A stretch of 64,000 nucleotides of DNA from Plesiocystis pacifica SIR-1 (GCF_000170895.1 NZ_ABCS01000020.1:1-64000); one strand, 5' to 3'; positions 39,824-48,904 are shown, counted from the stretch's first letter. The notes: generated from the letters alone by a model not told the origin. Numbers and translations: made by a program.

Positions 39824-41728
39824 ATGATGGCGCGCGCGAGAGCAGGCCTGGTTGTCCTTGGGTTGTCCTTCGTGGGGGCTTGCGGCCCCGCGGTCGAGCT
39901 CGACGACGCGCAGCTGCGAGCGGCGCAGATCGATCCTGCCATCGAGCCCGCCTTCGCCGAGGCCGAGCGAGTGCGGGTGCTGGTGATGCTCGAGGTCCCC
40001 GGGCTCGCGCCCGCGGGGCAGCGGCAGGTCACCGGGCTCGAGGGCGAGCGCAGCGCGGCCCGCATCGCCGAGGCCGTCGACGCCGTGCTCGCCTCGCTGC
40101 CTGCCAGCGCGACGCTCGAGCGGCGCTTTACCTTTGTCGAGGCGGTCTCGCTGACCCTCGACCGCGCGGGCTTGCTGGCGCTGGCCGAGGACCCGCGGGT
40201 CGCGGCCATCTCCCTGGATCCGCCGGGCCACAGCAGCCTGAGCGAGTCCATCCCCCTCGTCGGCCTCGGGCAGCTCCAGCTCGACGGGCACCTCGGCGCC
40301 GGGACGCGTATCGCCGTCCTCGACAGCGGCCTCGACAGCGACCACCCGGACTTCGCGGGCCGGCTCGTCGACGAGGCCTGCTTTTGTCCGGGCTGCTGTC
40401 CGGGCGGGGGCAGCGTCCAGGAGGGACTCGGCGCGGCCGAGGACGACAACGGCCACGGCACCCACGTCAGCGGAATCCTGGCGAGCGGCGGGCAGGTGAG
40501 CGCGCTCGGGGGCGCCCCCGAGGCCGAGCTCGTCGAGGTCAAGGTCACCGACGCCAACGGCAACTTCCAGGCCGCCTCCGACGTGATCGCGGGCCTCGAC
40601 TGGATCCTCGCCAACCACCCCGAGGTCGCCGTGGTCAACGCGAGCCTGGGCACCAACGCGACCTTCGCCGGCGACTGCGGCGAGGTCGGGACCGCGTGGG
40701 TCGAGGCCTTCGAGACCGCCGTGACGACGGCGCGGGCCAACGACGTCCTGGTCGTGGCCTCGACGGGCAACCAGTCCCAGCCCACGACCATGGAGGTGCC
40801 GGCTTGCCTGTCCGAGTCCATCGCCGTCGCGTCGAGCTACGACGCCGACATCGGCCCGCTGTCGATCTTTGGCTGCCAGGACCTGGTCACGGGCGTCGAC
40901 CTGCGCGCTTGCTACGGGAACATCAGCTCCGAGCTCGACCTGTTCGCGCCAGGCTCGGCGATCACCTCGTCTTTTTTGGGCGGGGGGACGGACACCTGGC
41001 ACGGGACCTCCATGGCCGCGCCGCAGGTGGCGGCGTGTGTGGCTCTGATCCGCGCGGAGGTGCCCGAAGCCAGCGCCGAGGAGATCGAGCTGGCGATCGA
41101 GACCTCCGAGGTGTTCGTGGATACGGGCAACTTTGGGCTGCGGCCGCGGCTGCGTTGCGATTTGGCGATGGAGGCAGCGCTCGAGGGGGGCGGGGAGGAG
41201 AGCACGAGCGAGGAGAGTTCGAGCGAAGAGGAGAGTTCGAGCGAAGAGGAGAGTTCGAGCGAAGAGGAGAGTTCGAGCGAAGAGGAGAGTTCGAGCGAAG
41301 AGGAGAGTTCGAGCGAAGAGGAGAGTTCGAGCGAAGAGGAGAGTTCGAGCGAAGAGGAGAGTTCGAGCGAAGAGGAGAGTTCGAGCGAAGAAGAGAGTTC
41401 GAGCGAAGAGGAGAGTTCGAGCGAAGAAGAGAGTTCGAGCGAAGAAGAGAGTTCGAGCGAAGAAGCGAGCTCGGCGGAGGAGAGCACGAGCGAGGAAGAG
41501 AGCTCGGGCGAAGAGGAGAGCTCAGGCTCGTCGACGGGCGGCGAGTCTTCGGGCGACGAAGTGAGCTCGACGGAGGACGACGAAGACTCGGGCGAGGGCA
41601 CGACCGGGGGCGCGCCGCCGGTCTCCGACGACGGCTGCAACTGCCGCAGCGCCGACACGTCGACACCCCCATGGTTCGGCTTGTTCGCGCTGCTGGGCTT
41701 GGGCCTGCGTCGTCGCCGTGCTCAGTAG
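39824..41728 (+). CDS. Subtilisin-like (S8) serine protease with Ser/Glu stalk and MYXO-CTERM tail
   Basis: The protein has 634 residues. The N-terminal signal ends 'LSFVGAC', which could act as a lipobox. An inhibitor-like pro-region (about 30-140) is followed by the catalytic domain: Asp in 'IAVLDSGLDSDHPDF', His in 'DDNGHGTHVSG', Asn region 'VVASTGNQSQ', and Ser in 'WHGTSMAAPQVAACVAL'. After about residue 460 come 13 perfect SSSEEE units plus a variant, more Ser/Glu, then 'DDGCNCRSADTSTPPWFGL' with a hydrophobic stretch and RRRRAQ, a MYXO-CTERM. A surface or secreted protease is expected; prey degradation is an inference. Confidence 0.88.
   Translation: MMARARAGLVVLGLSFVGACGPAVELDDAQLRAAQIDPAIEPAFAEAERVRVLVMLEVPGLAPAGQRQVTGLEGERSAARIAEAVDAVLASLPASATLERRFTFVEAVSLTLDRAGLLALAEDPRVAAISLDPPGHSSLSESIPLVGLGQLQLDGHLGAGTRIAVLDSGLDSDHPDFAGRLVDEACFCPGCCPGGGSVQEGLGAAEDDNGHGTHVSGILASGGQVSALGGAPEAELVEVKVTDANGNFQAASDVIAGLDWILANHPEVAVVNASLGTNATFAGDCGEVGTAWVEAFETAVTTARANDVLVVASTGNQSQPTTMEVPACLSESIAVASSYDADIGPLSIFGCQDLVTGVDLRACYGNISSELDLFAPGSAITSSFLGGGTDTWHGTSMAAPQVAACVALIRAEVPEASAEEIELAIETSEVFVDTGNFGLRPRLRCDLAMEAALEGGGEESTSEESSSEEESSSEEESSSEEESSSEEESSSEEESSSEEESSSEEESSSEEESSSEEESSSEEESSSEEESSSEEESSSEEESSSEEASSAEESTSEEESSGEEESSGSSTGGESSGDEVSSTEDDEDSGEGTTGGAPPVSDDGCNCRSADTSTPPWFGLFALLGLGLRRRRAQ
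41216..41467. repeat. 18-bp tandem repeat, 14 units, coding for SSSEEE
   Basis: Units begin at AGT 41216 and recur every 18 bp to 41450. Most are identical; a few late ones have gaa for gag, and the last encodes SSSEEA. It lies inside the protease gene and keeps frame whatever the copy number. Confidence 0.9.
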
Positions 41729-41752
41729 TTCTGGCGGCGGACGAGCAGGGCC

Positions 41753-42262
41753 TCACCCAGAGGTGCTGGTGCTCGTGCCGCCAGTGTCGGTCTCGGAGCC
41801 CGTGTCGGTGTCCGTTTCGGAGCCGGTATCGGTCTCGGAGCCGGTGTCCGTGTCGCCCGCGGTATCCGTATCCCCCGCAGTGTCCGTATCCCCCGCGGTG
41901 TCGTCGGTCAGGTCGCTCTCCTCGGTGTCCCACTCCTCGCCCGTGACCTCGCCGCCGACGGTGTAGGCGTCGGCGCTCTGCTCCCAGCTGTCGTCCGAGG
42001 AGTCGGACTCGGTGGTGTTGTCCGTGGTCGTGTTGGTGGTGTTGTCCGTGGTCGTGTCGCCCGTGTCGGAGGAGCTCTCGCCGTCGCTGTGGTTCTCGAC
42101 GCAGGCGCTCAGGCTCAGGCCGAAGGCGAGGGCCAAGATGGCCCGACCGCAGGCGCTCGCGGACGGCGTGGGGGCGAACTCGGCCCGCGGCGTCGCGCCG
42201 CAAAAGGGGCAGGTGGACTCGGACTCTCGGATGTAGCGGCGGCAGCCGTGGCACTCGAACAT
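41753..42262 (-). CDS. Zinc-ribbon protein with lipobox-like segment and Asp/Thr tail
   Basis: The protein has 169 residues from the ATG at 42262 (gagagag upstream); a TTG at 42283 overlapping the previous stop (TTGA) is an alternative. The N-terminus 'MFECHGCRRYIRES' and 'TCPFCGATPR' form two CxxC pairs of a rubredoxin-like zinc ribbon. A hydrophobic stretch ends in 'FGLSLSACVEN', and the rest is Asp/Thr/Ser repeats. The layout is odd: a cytosolic-type zinc ribbon before an export-like segment. It directly follows the broken radical SAM gene, so it might have been its partner or substrate. Confidence 0.65.
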   Translation of the reverse strand: MFECHGCRRYIRESESTCPFCGATPRAEFAPTPSASACGRAILALAFGLSLSACVENHSDGESSSDTGDTTTDNTTNTTTDNTTESDSSDDSWEQSADAYTVGGEVTGEEWDTEESDLTDDTAGDTDTAGDTDTAGDTDTGSETDTGSETDTDTGSETDTGGTSTSTSG

Positions 42263-42279
42263 GGCGGGCTCTCTCTCGG

Positions 42280-43330
42280 TCAAGGGTCAGGGTTGGGGGG
42301 AGTCTCGGGGAGGTCGCGCTCGGCGTCGGTGAAGGGGGCGGCGCCGTCCGGGAGCGCGCCCAGATCGTCGACGGTCAGCGGGCGGCCAGCGCCCGTCCAC
42401 TCGACCATGCGCGAGATTCGAGGCTCGGTGATCTCGACGGGGCCGAGGGCCGCCCGCTTCGCCGGGTCGAGGTGCTCGAGGATCAGCCGCCACAGCCCGC
42501 TGTCGAAGGGCATGCCCTTGGCCGTGGCCACGGGCTCGACGCGCTCGCGCAGGCCCTGGCGCTGGAGCTCGAGGGCGCGGTGGTGGCAGTAGGGGTTGTT
42601 GCCGGGGCGGCCCAGCAGGGGCTCGGACACGGCGGTGCACCCGGCCTTGCAGGTCTCGGCGTAGTAGCAGGTCTTGCAAAAGCCCCACAGCTCCTCGACG
42701 CCTCGATCGCGCATGTAGCTGAGCTCTGGCGAGCCACGCCACAGGGCCTCGAGGCCGTGCTCGCGCCACGAGCCGGCGGTGTCCTTGGCCCCGCCCAGGC
42801 TCGGGCAGCTCTTGATGGACACGCCGGCGGTGGTGATGCCGGCTTCGACCAGGGCCTCGGCGCGGGTCTGGGTCATGCCCAGGCCGCCGGTGACGATCGA
42901 CGCGGCCATGCCCCGCTCGCGGATGCGGCGGATGACCAGGAGCACGTCGCTGCGCAGGTAGGCCTCGCCGCCGAGCAGCACGATCTCGCCGGCGCCGACC
43001 TCCGCGAGGTCGTCGACCAGGCGCAGGGCCTAGTCGGTGCTCAGGGGCTGTGGATGAATCCACAGCCCCTGACTATTTTAGCCGTCGTGGACGACGCCAC
43101 GCCCTCCCTGCCCCACGTCCACGACTCAGCTCGTTGGGCCGGGGCAGGCCGGCCCGGGGCCCGCAGTGCTTGCAGCGGTGGTCGCAGGCCAGGGTGAACT
43201 CCCAGGCGACCAGCGAGGGCCGCGTGCCGGGGTGCTCCTTGGTGTTGTAGCGGCGGGTGCGGGCCTTGGGCAGCTGGTCGACGATGGGCAGGCGTCTGCG
43301 TGCTTCGTCGAGGCGCATGCGCTTGGCCAT
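42280..43330 (-). pseudogene. Radical SAM/SPASM protein, interrupted by repeat A3 and a nonsense codon
   Basis: The 5' part from ATG 43330 has the radical SAM cluster motif 'FTLACDHRCKHCGPRAG' (CxxxCxxC). After 'PRPNELS' the frame enters repeat A3 and meets a TAG there. Beyond the repeat the sequence continues as 'LSTD', a second TAG (plus 43029-43031), then 'ALRLVDDLAEVGAGEIVLLG' to the end. The C-terminal half has SPASM-type cysteines ('GFCKTCYYAETCKAGC', 'NPYCHH'). Without A3 and with GAG for TAG the protein would be about 320-325 residues, like peptide-modifying maturases of myxobacteria. As it stands it cannot give a full product. Confidence 0.8.
43041..43128. repeat. Repeat family A, copy A3 (inserted in the radical SAM gene)
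   Basis: Stem 43041-43054/43059-43072 (14 bp, loop tgaa), linker, and second stem 43084-43093/43116-43125 identical to A1 and A2. Two base pairs of the first stem differ from A1 but on both sides, so pairing is kept. ctcag occurs at both borders, consistent with a target duplication or shared end sequence. Confidence 0.85.
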
Positions 43331-43371
43331 GGGCCGAGGGTAGCGCGTTTGCGCCGCTCGCGGGCAGAATC

Positions 43372-43512
43372 AGAGACTGTCAGCGAATCCGCGCCCCCGC
43401 TTGCGGGGGCGACCACGAGCCTTCTCCAAGGTACGAACTTCATTGCCCACCAAGCCAAAGCGGAGGAGCGGAGCGACGAAGCGCCCCCGGTCCCAGACGG
43501 CTGTGGGGGCAA
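43372..43512. repeat. Repeat family B, copy B3
   Basis: A full copy with GC hairpin 43392-43400/43403-43411, the 'cattgcccaccaagccaaag' core and the 'gtgggggca' end. It begins 8 nt after the dacB stop (minus strand) and covers most of the gap to the radical SAM gene start at 43330. Confidence 0.8.
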
Positions 43513-43520
43513 AGTAGAAA

Positions 43521-45167
43521 TCAGCGGTGGCGGAGCAAAGCCGCGACGACGGCGTCCTGGGCCGCGCGGCTGCGCTCGACGGACTCGCCGTTGACGAGGA
43601 TGGCGAAGGCGACGGGGCGCTGGCCGGGCTCGTCGTAGACGATGCCGGCGAGGGAGCTGGTGCTGCCGTAGGTCCCGGTCTTGGCGATCAGACGGCCGCC
43701 GGCGCCGGGCAGGCGGCCGCGCAGGGTGCCCTCGCTGCCGGCCTCGGCGAAGCTGGCCAGGAGGGCCTGGGCCGGCGAGCCCGGTCGCTGGGTCAGGGCC
43801 AGGGCGTCGACCAAAAAGGCCGGGCTGAGGCGACCGTCGCGGTTGAGGCCCGAGCCGTTGACGAAGTGTTGGTCGGCCAGGCGCTCGTCGTCGGTCAGCG
43901 CCGCGGCGAAGCGCTCGAGCACGGCGACGCCGTCGTCCCAGCTGCCGGGGGTGTCCGTGGCCCGCCACGCGAGGGTGCGCAGGACCTGCTCGGCGGTGAA
44001 GTTGTTGGAGAAGCGCAGGGCCGAGCTGAGCACCTCGGTCAGCGGGGCCGAGCGGTGCACGGCCAGCTCCTTGGAGCGCGCCGCGGTCGCGCCCAGGCGG
44101 CCGCGGACGACGGGCAGCGGCTCCGCTCCCTCGCCGGCGACGCGGGCGAGCACGTCGGCGAACGCAGCCCCGGCCGCGAGGCCCGGATCGCTGACGCGCC
44201 GACGGACGCTCGCGGGCGCGTGGCCTGCGGGGATCCAGCCCTCGACGATGACCCGCGTGCGGCCCTGGGAGCCGGGCTCAGTGCGGACCTCGAGCTCGCC
44301 GCCGAAGCCGGTGCGGGCGTGGTTGACGAGCTCGACGGCCGCGTCGGGCAAAGACAGGGCCACGCGGGCCGGGCCGTTGAAGCGGCCAGGGCGGACGGTG
44401 ACCTCGACGGTCGCGTAGTCCATGGCCAGGGCGCCGCTCGGGGCCATGTAGCTGTGTCCGAAGTCGCCGGGGCGCGCCGAGCCAAAGCCCGGGCCGAGGC
44501 GGTGGTGGGAGAAGGCGCTGTCGTCGACGACGACGCGGGTCACCCCGGCGAGAGACTCGGGGTCGTCCATGGCCGCGCTGGCCAGGGCGTGGAGATCGGC
44601 GAGGTGGAGATCGGGATCGCCCTGGCCGCGGAGCACGAGGGCGTCTCCCTCGCGGCTGAGGCTGGTCTCGAACTGGTAGTCCGGGCCCAGGAGCTCGACG
44701 GCGGCGATGGCGGTGATCAGCTTCTGGGTGCTGGCCGGGTGCAGCCCGCGCTCTGCGCCGATGCTGGCCAGGCGCGCGCCGCTGTCGAGGTCGCGCAGCT
44801 CGACGGCGACGCGGGCCTTGGGGCCCAGGCCGCTGACGGCGTCTTCGAGGGCCCGCTCGAGCTCGAGCTCGAGCTGGTCACGGCGCTCCGACGAAGCACC
44901 GACATTTCGGTGATACTTCGAATCAGCCTCCAGCGCCTTTAGGCGGGCGTCCACGCGGTCGGCCCAGTCCGTCGCAGACAGCTCGACCTGGCCGGCTTGG
45001 CGGCGAAGGGCGTCGAGCTGGGCGAGATCGACGGCGCTGGACCGGGCCGCGCGGGTGCTCGCCTCGCGCTCCGTCGCGCCTGCGTCGTGGGCCCCCGCTA
45101 GGCCCGCGCCGGTCACCAGGCCAGAGACCAAGAAGACGGCGAAGAGGGCGGAGAGCGGGCGGCGCAT
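43521..45167 (-). CDS. dacB: D-alanyl-D-alanine carboxypeptidase/endopeptidase (PBP4, DacB)
   Basis: The protein has 548 residues with an N-terminal signal peptide ('LFAVFLVSGLVTGAGLAGA'). It belongs to peptidase family S13, which trims or cleaves peptidoglycan cross-links in the periplasm. The active-site motifs are in order: 'LHPASTQKLITAIAA' (SxxK), 'LRFSNNFTAEQVLRT' (SxN), and 'RLIAKTGTYGSTSSL' (KTG). The large insert between SxxK and SxN is usual for S13. The region 40-110 before the domain is an extra helical segment. Repeat B3 begins right after the stop. Confidence 0.9.
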   Translation of the reverse strand: MRRPLSALFAVFLVSGLVTGAGLAGAHDAGATEREASTRAARSSAVDLAQLDALRRQAGQVELSATDWADRVDARLKALEADSKYHRNVGASSERRDQLELELERALEDAVSGLGPKARVAVELRDLDSGARLASIGAERGLHPASTQKLITAIAAVELLGPDYQFETSLSREGDALVLRGQGDPDLHLADLHALASAAMDDPESLAGVTRVVVDDSAFSHHRLGPGFGSARPGDFGHSYMAPSGALAMDYATVEVTVRPGRFNGPARVALSLPDAAVELVNHARTGFGGELEVRTEPGSQGRTRVIVEGWIPAGHAPASVRRRVSDPGLAAGAAFADVLARVAGEGAEPLPVVRGRLGATAARSKELAVHRSAPLTEVLSSALRFSNNFTAEQVLRTLAWRATDTPGSWDDGVAVLERFAAALTDDERLADQHFVNGSGLNRDGRLSPAFLVDALALTQRPGSPAQALLASFAEAGSEGTLRGRLPGAGGRLIAKTGTYGSTSSLAGIVYDEPGQRPVAFAILVNGESVERSRAAQDAVVAALLRHR

Positions 45168-45259
45168 GGTTCGAGCGGGCGTGGGCGAGGACGTGAGCGG
45201 GTGTGCTCAGCCATCACACACTTGGCCACGGTCACCAAGAAAGACGCGAGGGATCTCAT

Positions 45260-45919
45260 CTACTGGGCCGGCGTCCAGGGAGCGGGCGCGCAGGTCATGG
45301 GCCCGTCGCAGGCGTCCACGCTCGGCGCGGGCTGCTCGGGCACGACGACCTGGGGAGGCTGCGTGCTCTCGAAGCCGCAGCGGCGAGCCGGCCGGAGCTC
45401 GACGGGCGCGGGGTAGAGCTTGGGGCAGCCCGCGCGCGCGGCTTCGGCGAGGCCTTCGAGGGTCTCGCGCTCGGACTCGAGGTCGAAGCCGACGAGGAAC
45501 AGGACCTGCTCCTCCCCCCAGCAGATCCGCCGCGCCCAGGCCTCGAGGGCTTCGGGTGCCTCGGCGTTGACATCGAGGTACTCGCGCTCGGTGCCCAGGT
45601 GATCGCGCAGCATCAACCCATCCCCCTGCCGCTCGACCCGGGGCTCGAGGCCCCAGAAGGTGAAGCCCGTGGAGAACACGGCCACGGAGATGGGCTCGCT
45701 CAAAGCTGGGGCGCACACGGGCCCCGGGGGATCTGCGCGGGCAGGCGCGGGCATGGGCTCGAGCTCCGCGCCGGGAAACGCCGCGCTCAAAGCCCACAGG
45801 AGGGTCAGGGCCAAGAGCCCGACGCGGCTGAGGGCGCTCAGCGTGCGCCAGGTCGACAGGCGCCGCAGCGCGACCAGCTCGGGGAACTGAGACCGATCGG
45901 GCTCCGCGGGGCGACGCAC
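45260..45919 (-). CDS. Membrane-anchored protein of unknown function
   Basis: A GTG at 45919 gives about 219 residues. One hydrophobic segment ('VGLLALTLLWALSAAF') near residue 40 acts as anchor or signal, followed by an external domain: 'ISVAVFSTGFTFWGLEPR', 'WARRICWGEEQVLFLVGF', and several cysteines towards the end. Codon use supports this frame. The start could be elsewhere; upstream codons run into the divergent serS control region. No family is recognised. Confidence 0.5.
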   Translation of the reverse strand: MRRPAEPDRSQFPELVALRRLSTWRTLSALSRVGLLALTLLWALSAAFPGAELEPMPAPARADPPGPVCAPALSEPISVAVFSTGFTFWGLEPRVERQGDGLMLRDHLGTEREYLDVNAEAPEALEAWARRICWGEEQVLFLVGFDLESERETLEGLAEAARAGCPKLYPAPVELRPARRCGFESTQPPQVVVPEQPAPSVDACDGPMTCAPAPWTPAQ

Positions 45920-46061
45920 GGGTTCAACGAGGTCGCCAGCCCGGTGAGGTTCCCGCTTGGGGCGGAGAATCTCGCCCGCAGCGGCGCACCACGGGCGTCG
46001 AGGCTGGGGATCGCAGCAACCGGTTGACACCGGTCGCCGGCTGCGCTTTGACCCCTTGGCC

Positions 46062-47426
46062 ATGCTCGACATCAAGCTCCTTCGCGAGGACCCCGAGCGC
46101 ATCGCCGCGAACCTCCACGACCGCAACGTTCAGGTGTTTCCGGACCTCGACTCGGAGCAGGCCGGCGAGTCGTGGGCGAAGGCCACGGTCGAGCGCCTGC
46201 GCGCGTACGATCAGAAGGTCCGCGACCTGATCGCCGCCGGCGACAACCTGCGCCGCGAGCAAAACGAGAACTCCTCGGCGATGAAGAAGGTCGGCAAGCT
46301 GGCCAAGGACGAGCAGCAGGCCGCCCGCACGCCGCTCATCGAGCGCGGTCGGGAGCTGCGCGAGCAGGAGAAGCAGATCGCCGAGCAGCACGCCGAGGCC
46401 ATCGCCGCCCGCGACGAGGCCTGGCGCCGCGTCCCCAACCTCAGCCACCCGGACGTGCCCAAGGGCCACACCGACGACGACCACGCCCAGCTGCGCACCT
46501 GGGGCGAGCGCCGGGACTTCGCCGCGGAGGGCTTTGAGCCCAAGGACCACCTCGACATCGCCGAGGCCCTGGACCTGGTCGACTTCGCCAGCGGGGCCAA
46601 GGTCGCCGGGCAAAAATTCTACTACCTGGTCAACGAGGCCGTGCTCCTCGACCTGGCCCTGCAGCGCTACGCCCTCGACATGGCGCGCAAGCACGGCTTC
46701 AAGCTGCACACCACCCCGGACCTGGCGCGCGTCGACATCCTCGACGGCCTGGGCTTCAACCCCCGCGGCGAGTCGACCCAGGTCTACAGCGTGGCCAACT
46801 CCGACCTGTGCCTGGTCGGGACCGCCGAGATCACCCTCGGCGGCATGGTGGCCGACGAGATCCTCGACCCCGAGCAGCTGCCCTTGCTGGTCGCCGGCCT
46901 GTCGCACTGCTTCCGCACCGAGGCCGGCTCGGCCGGTAAGGAGTCCCGCGGCCTCTACCGGGTGCACCAGTTCACCAAGGTCGAGCTGTTCGCCTTCACC
47001 GTCGGCGAGCTCGAGCTGAGCGAGGCCATGCACCAGCGCATGCTCGACATCGAAGAAGAGATCTTCCAGGGCCTCGAGATTCCCTACCGCGTCCTCGACA
47101 TCGCCAGCGGCGACCTCGGCGGGCCGGCCTACCGCAAGTACGACCTCGAGGCGTGGATGCCCGGCCGCGGGGGCTGGGGGGAGATCACCAGCACCTCGAA
47201 CTGCACCGACTATCAGGCCCGGCGCCTGCGCATCCGCTACCGCCCGGCGCCCGTCGACGGCAAGAAGCAAAAGCCGAAGATGGTCCACATGCTCAACGGG
47301 ACCGCGGTCGCAACCTCGCGGGCGCTGGTGGCCATCCTCGAGAACAACCAGCAGGCGGACGGCTCGGTCCGCATCCCCGCTGCGCTTCAGCCTTACTGCG
47401 GCTTCGATCGCATCGGACCCCGCTAG
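46062..47426 (+). CDS. serS: Seryl-tRNA synthetase
   Basis: The protein has 454 residues. It charges tRNA-Ser (and tRNA-Sec where present). 'MLDIKLLREDPERIAANL' starts the N-terminal coiled-coil arm (about 1-115). The class II core shows motif 1 near 'LHTTPDLARVDILDGLGF', motif 2 'LSHCFRTEAGSAGKESRGLY', and motif 3 'VHMLNGTAVATSRALVAILE'. The ATG at 46062 is chosen because serS homology begins there. This copy has a slightly long motif 1 region. Repeat B4 follows the stop by 3 nt. Confidence 0.93.
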   Translation: MLDIKLLREDPERIAANLHDRNVQVFPDLDSEQAGESWAKATVERLRAYDQKVRDLIAAGDNLRREQNENSSAMKKVGKLAKDEQQAARTPLIERGRELREQEKQIAEQHAEAIAARDEAWRRVPNLSHPDVPKGHTDDDHAQLRTWGERRDFAAEGFEPKDHLDIAEALDLVDFASGAKVAGQKFYYLVNEAVLLDLALQRYALDMARKHGFKLHTTPDLARVDILDGLGFNPRGESTQVYSVANSDLCLVGTAEITLGGMVADEILDPEQLPLLVAGLSHCFRTEAGSAGKESRGLYRVHQFTKVELFAFTVGELELSEAMHQRMLDIEEEIFQGLEIPYRVLDIASGDLGGPAYRKYDLEAWMPGRGGWGEITSTSNCTDYQARRLRIRYRPAPVDGKKQKPKMVHMLNGTAVATSRALVAILENNQQADGSVRIPAALQPYCGFDRIGPR

Positions 47427-47429
47427 CTC

Positions 47430-47535
47430 TGCCCCCACAGGCAGCTCGGACTGGGGACGCTTCGTCGCTCCGCTCCTCCGCTCGAGCTTGATGGGCAATG
47501 GCGTTCGTGCCTGCGACTGAGGGGGCGAAGTGTCT
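47430..47535. repeat. Repeat family B, copy B4 (inverted, diverged)
   Basis: It reads in the opposite sense to B1-B3 and so again begins ('tgcccccaca') just after a stop codon, that of serS. The GC hairpin is lost. The rest of the gap (47536-47755) holds no gene I can support; the next gene starts at 47756. Confidence 0.7.
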
Positions 47536-47755
47536 CGTGAGGGGCTACGGGGGTCGGTAGATGTCCGTTTTGGGCCTACAGGCTGGGTGATCCCTGTCAT
47601 TTTCGCTCCAGCTTCGCTGGGCGCCCGCGCCCACGCCTCGGCTGTGGCCATGAGTGCCGTTTGACGGTAGCCACGACCCAATGGGGCGCACTCGGTGCGA
47701 CCCCTTCCCGGGCCTGCTACATTTGGCCGTCGTGGTTGCCTCGTCACCCGCGCGC

Positions 47756-48904
47756 ATGCGGGCGTCCGCGTTGGCGCTACCGCTCGGCGTGCTCTTCGTC
47801 TTCGCGGGATGCGAGGCCGGGCCGATCGACGGCCCCGAGGACGGCATCGGCTTTGGCGAGGCTGGCGACCTCGACGAGGGCCAGCTCGAGGGCGACGGCG
47901 ACAACGACCACGGAGACGACGACGGCGAGGAGTCCGGGGGCTCGACGAGCTGCCAGGCCATCGTCGAGACCCTGGAGATCACCGACGCGACCGAGCGCGC
48001 GAGCGTCGACTGCGTCGAGGAGGTCACCGGCGATCTCAAGATCGGTCCGACCACGAGCCTGAAGGATCTCCAGTGGCTCACCAAGCTGCGCCACGTCGGC
48101 GGGACCCTCTACGTCGTCGGCAACCTCGGCCTCGAGTCGCTGTCGGGCCTCGAGCAGCTCGAGGACGTCGACTGGATTCACCTGCGCCGCAACGAGGAGC
48201 TCGCCGAGCTCGGCGGGCTCGCGGGCCTGGGCTACGTCGACCGCATCACCATCACCGACAACGACAGCCTCGTCGACCTCGACGGCTTCCCCGAGGGCCT
48301 GAGCCCGAGCTTGCTCGAGGTGTCCAACAACGACGGGCTGCTGACCCTCAGCGGCCTGCCGGTGTTCCTCTCGCCGGGCGACGGGCCGTTCGAGATCGAG
48401 GTCGAAGACAACCCCGCGCTCGCCGACCTGCACGGCTTGAGCGACTGCTGCTCGCAGCAGCAGGTCGCCCTGACGGTGACGCAAAACCCGACCCTCGACG
48501 ACCTCGAGGGCCTCGAGGGCTTTGACCGCATCCAGACCCTGCGCCTGCACGACAACGTCGGGCTCCACGACTTCGGCGGGCTGAGCAACGTCACCGACAT
48601 CGACACGCTGATCGTCGACTTCGACCGCTGCCTCGCCGACAACACCCCGACCATGGTCAACTTCGCGGGCGCCGACTCCCTCGCCCGGGTCGGCTTCCTG
48701 CAGGTCGAGTGGGTGTCGAGCTTGACGAGCTTCGTGGGTCTGGCGGAGCTGAGCGACACCGACAAGCTGTTCGTGCGCAACAACGACCTGCTGCCGTGGT
48801 CCGCCGTCCTCGACCTCGCCGACGACACGGGCCCCATGACCACCGACCTGTGCGGTGGCGTGGGCGGCCCCGAGTGCGTCAACGAGCCCTGCCCGCGGCT
48901 GTAG
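47756..48904 (+). CDS. Leucine-rich/receptor-L-domain-like lipoprotein
   Basis: The protein has 382 residues from ATG 47756; a GTG at 47732 would add eight. The signal ends in 'VLFVFAGC', and an acidic Gly/Asp linker follows. From residue 80 there are regular units with 'xLxxLxxVxxLxIxxNxxLxxLxGL' character ('LYVVGNLGLESLSGLEQLED', 'ITITDNDSLVDLDGFPEG', 'LRLHDNVGLHDFGGLSNV'). These are typical of receptor L/LRR-like surface proteins of myxobacteria. Ligand binding at the surface is inferred. Confidence 0.75.
   Translation: MRASALALPLGVLFVFAGCEAGPIDGPEDGIGFGEAGDLDEGQLEGDGDNDHGDDDGEESGGSTSCQAIVETLEITDATERASVDCVEEVTGDLKIGPTTSLKDLQWLTKLRHVGGTLYVVGNLGLESLSGLEQLEDVDWIHLRRNEELAELGGLAGLGYVDRITITDNDSLVDLDGFPEGLSPSLLEVSNNDGLLTLSGLPVFLSPGDGPFEIEVEDNPALADLHGLSDCCSQQQVALTVTQNPTLDDLEGLEGFDRIQTLRLHDNVGLHDFGGLSNVTDIDTLIVDFDRCLADNTPTMVNFAGADSLARVGFLQVEWVSSLTSFVGLAELSDTDKLFVRNNDLLPWSAVLDLADDTGPMTTDLCGGVGGPECVNEPCPRL

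Noticed and set aside
41216..41467. CRISPR-like array
   Set aside because: The units are contiguous 18-bp coding repeats without spacers, in frame inside a protease gene.
43041..43128. Translational bypass or intron-like removal of A3 to rescue the radical SAM protein
   Set aside because: Even with the element removed precisely, a TAG remains in frame at 43029-43031, so bypass alone would not restore the product.
47715..47740. Further family A remnant ('atttggccgtcgtgg')
   Set aside because: Only about 15 bases resemble the linker, with no stem on either side; it may be chance in GC-rich DNA.
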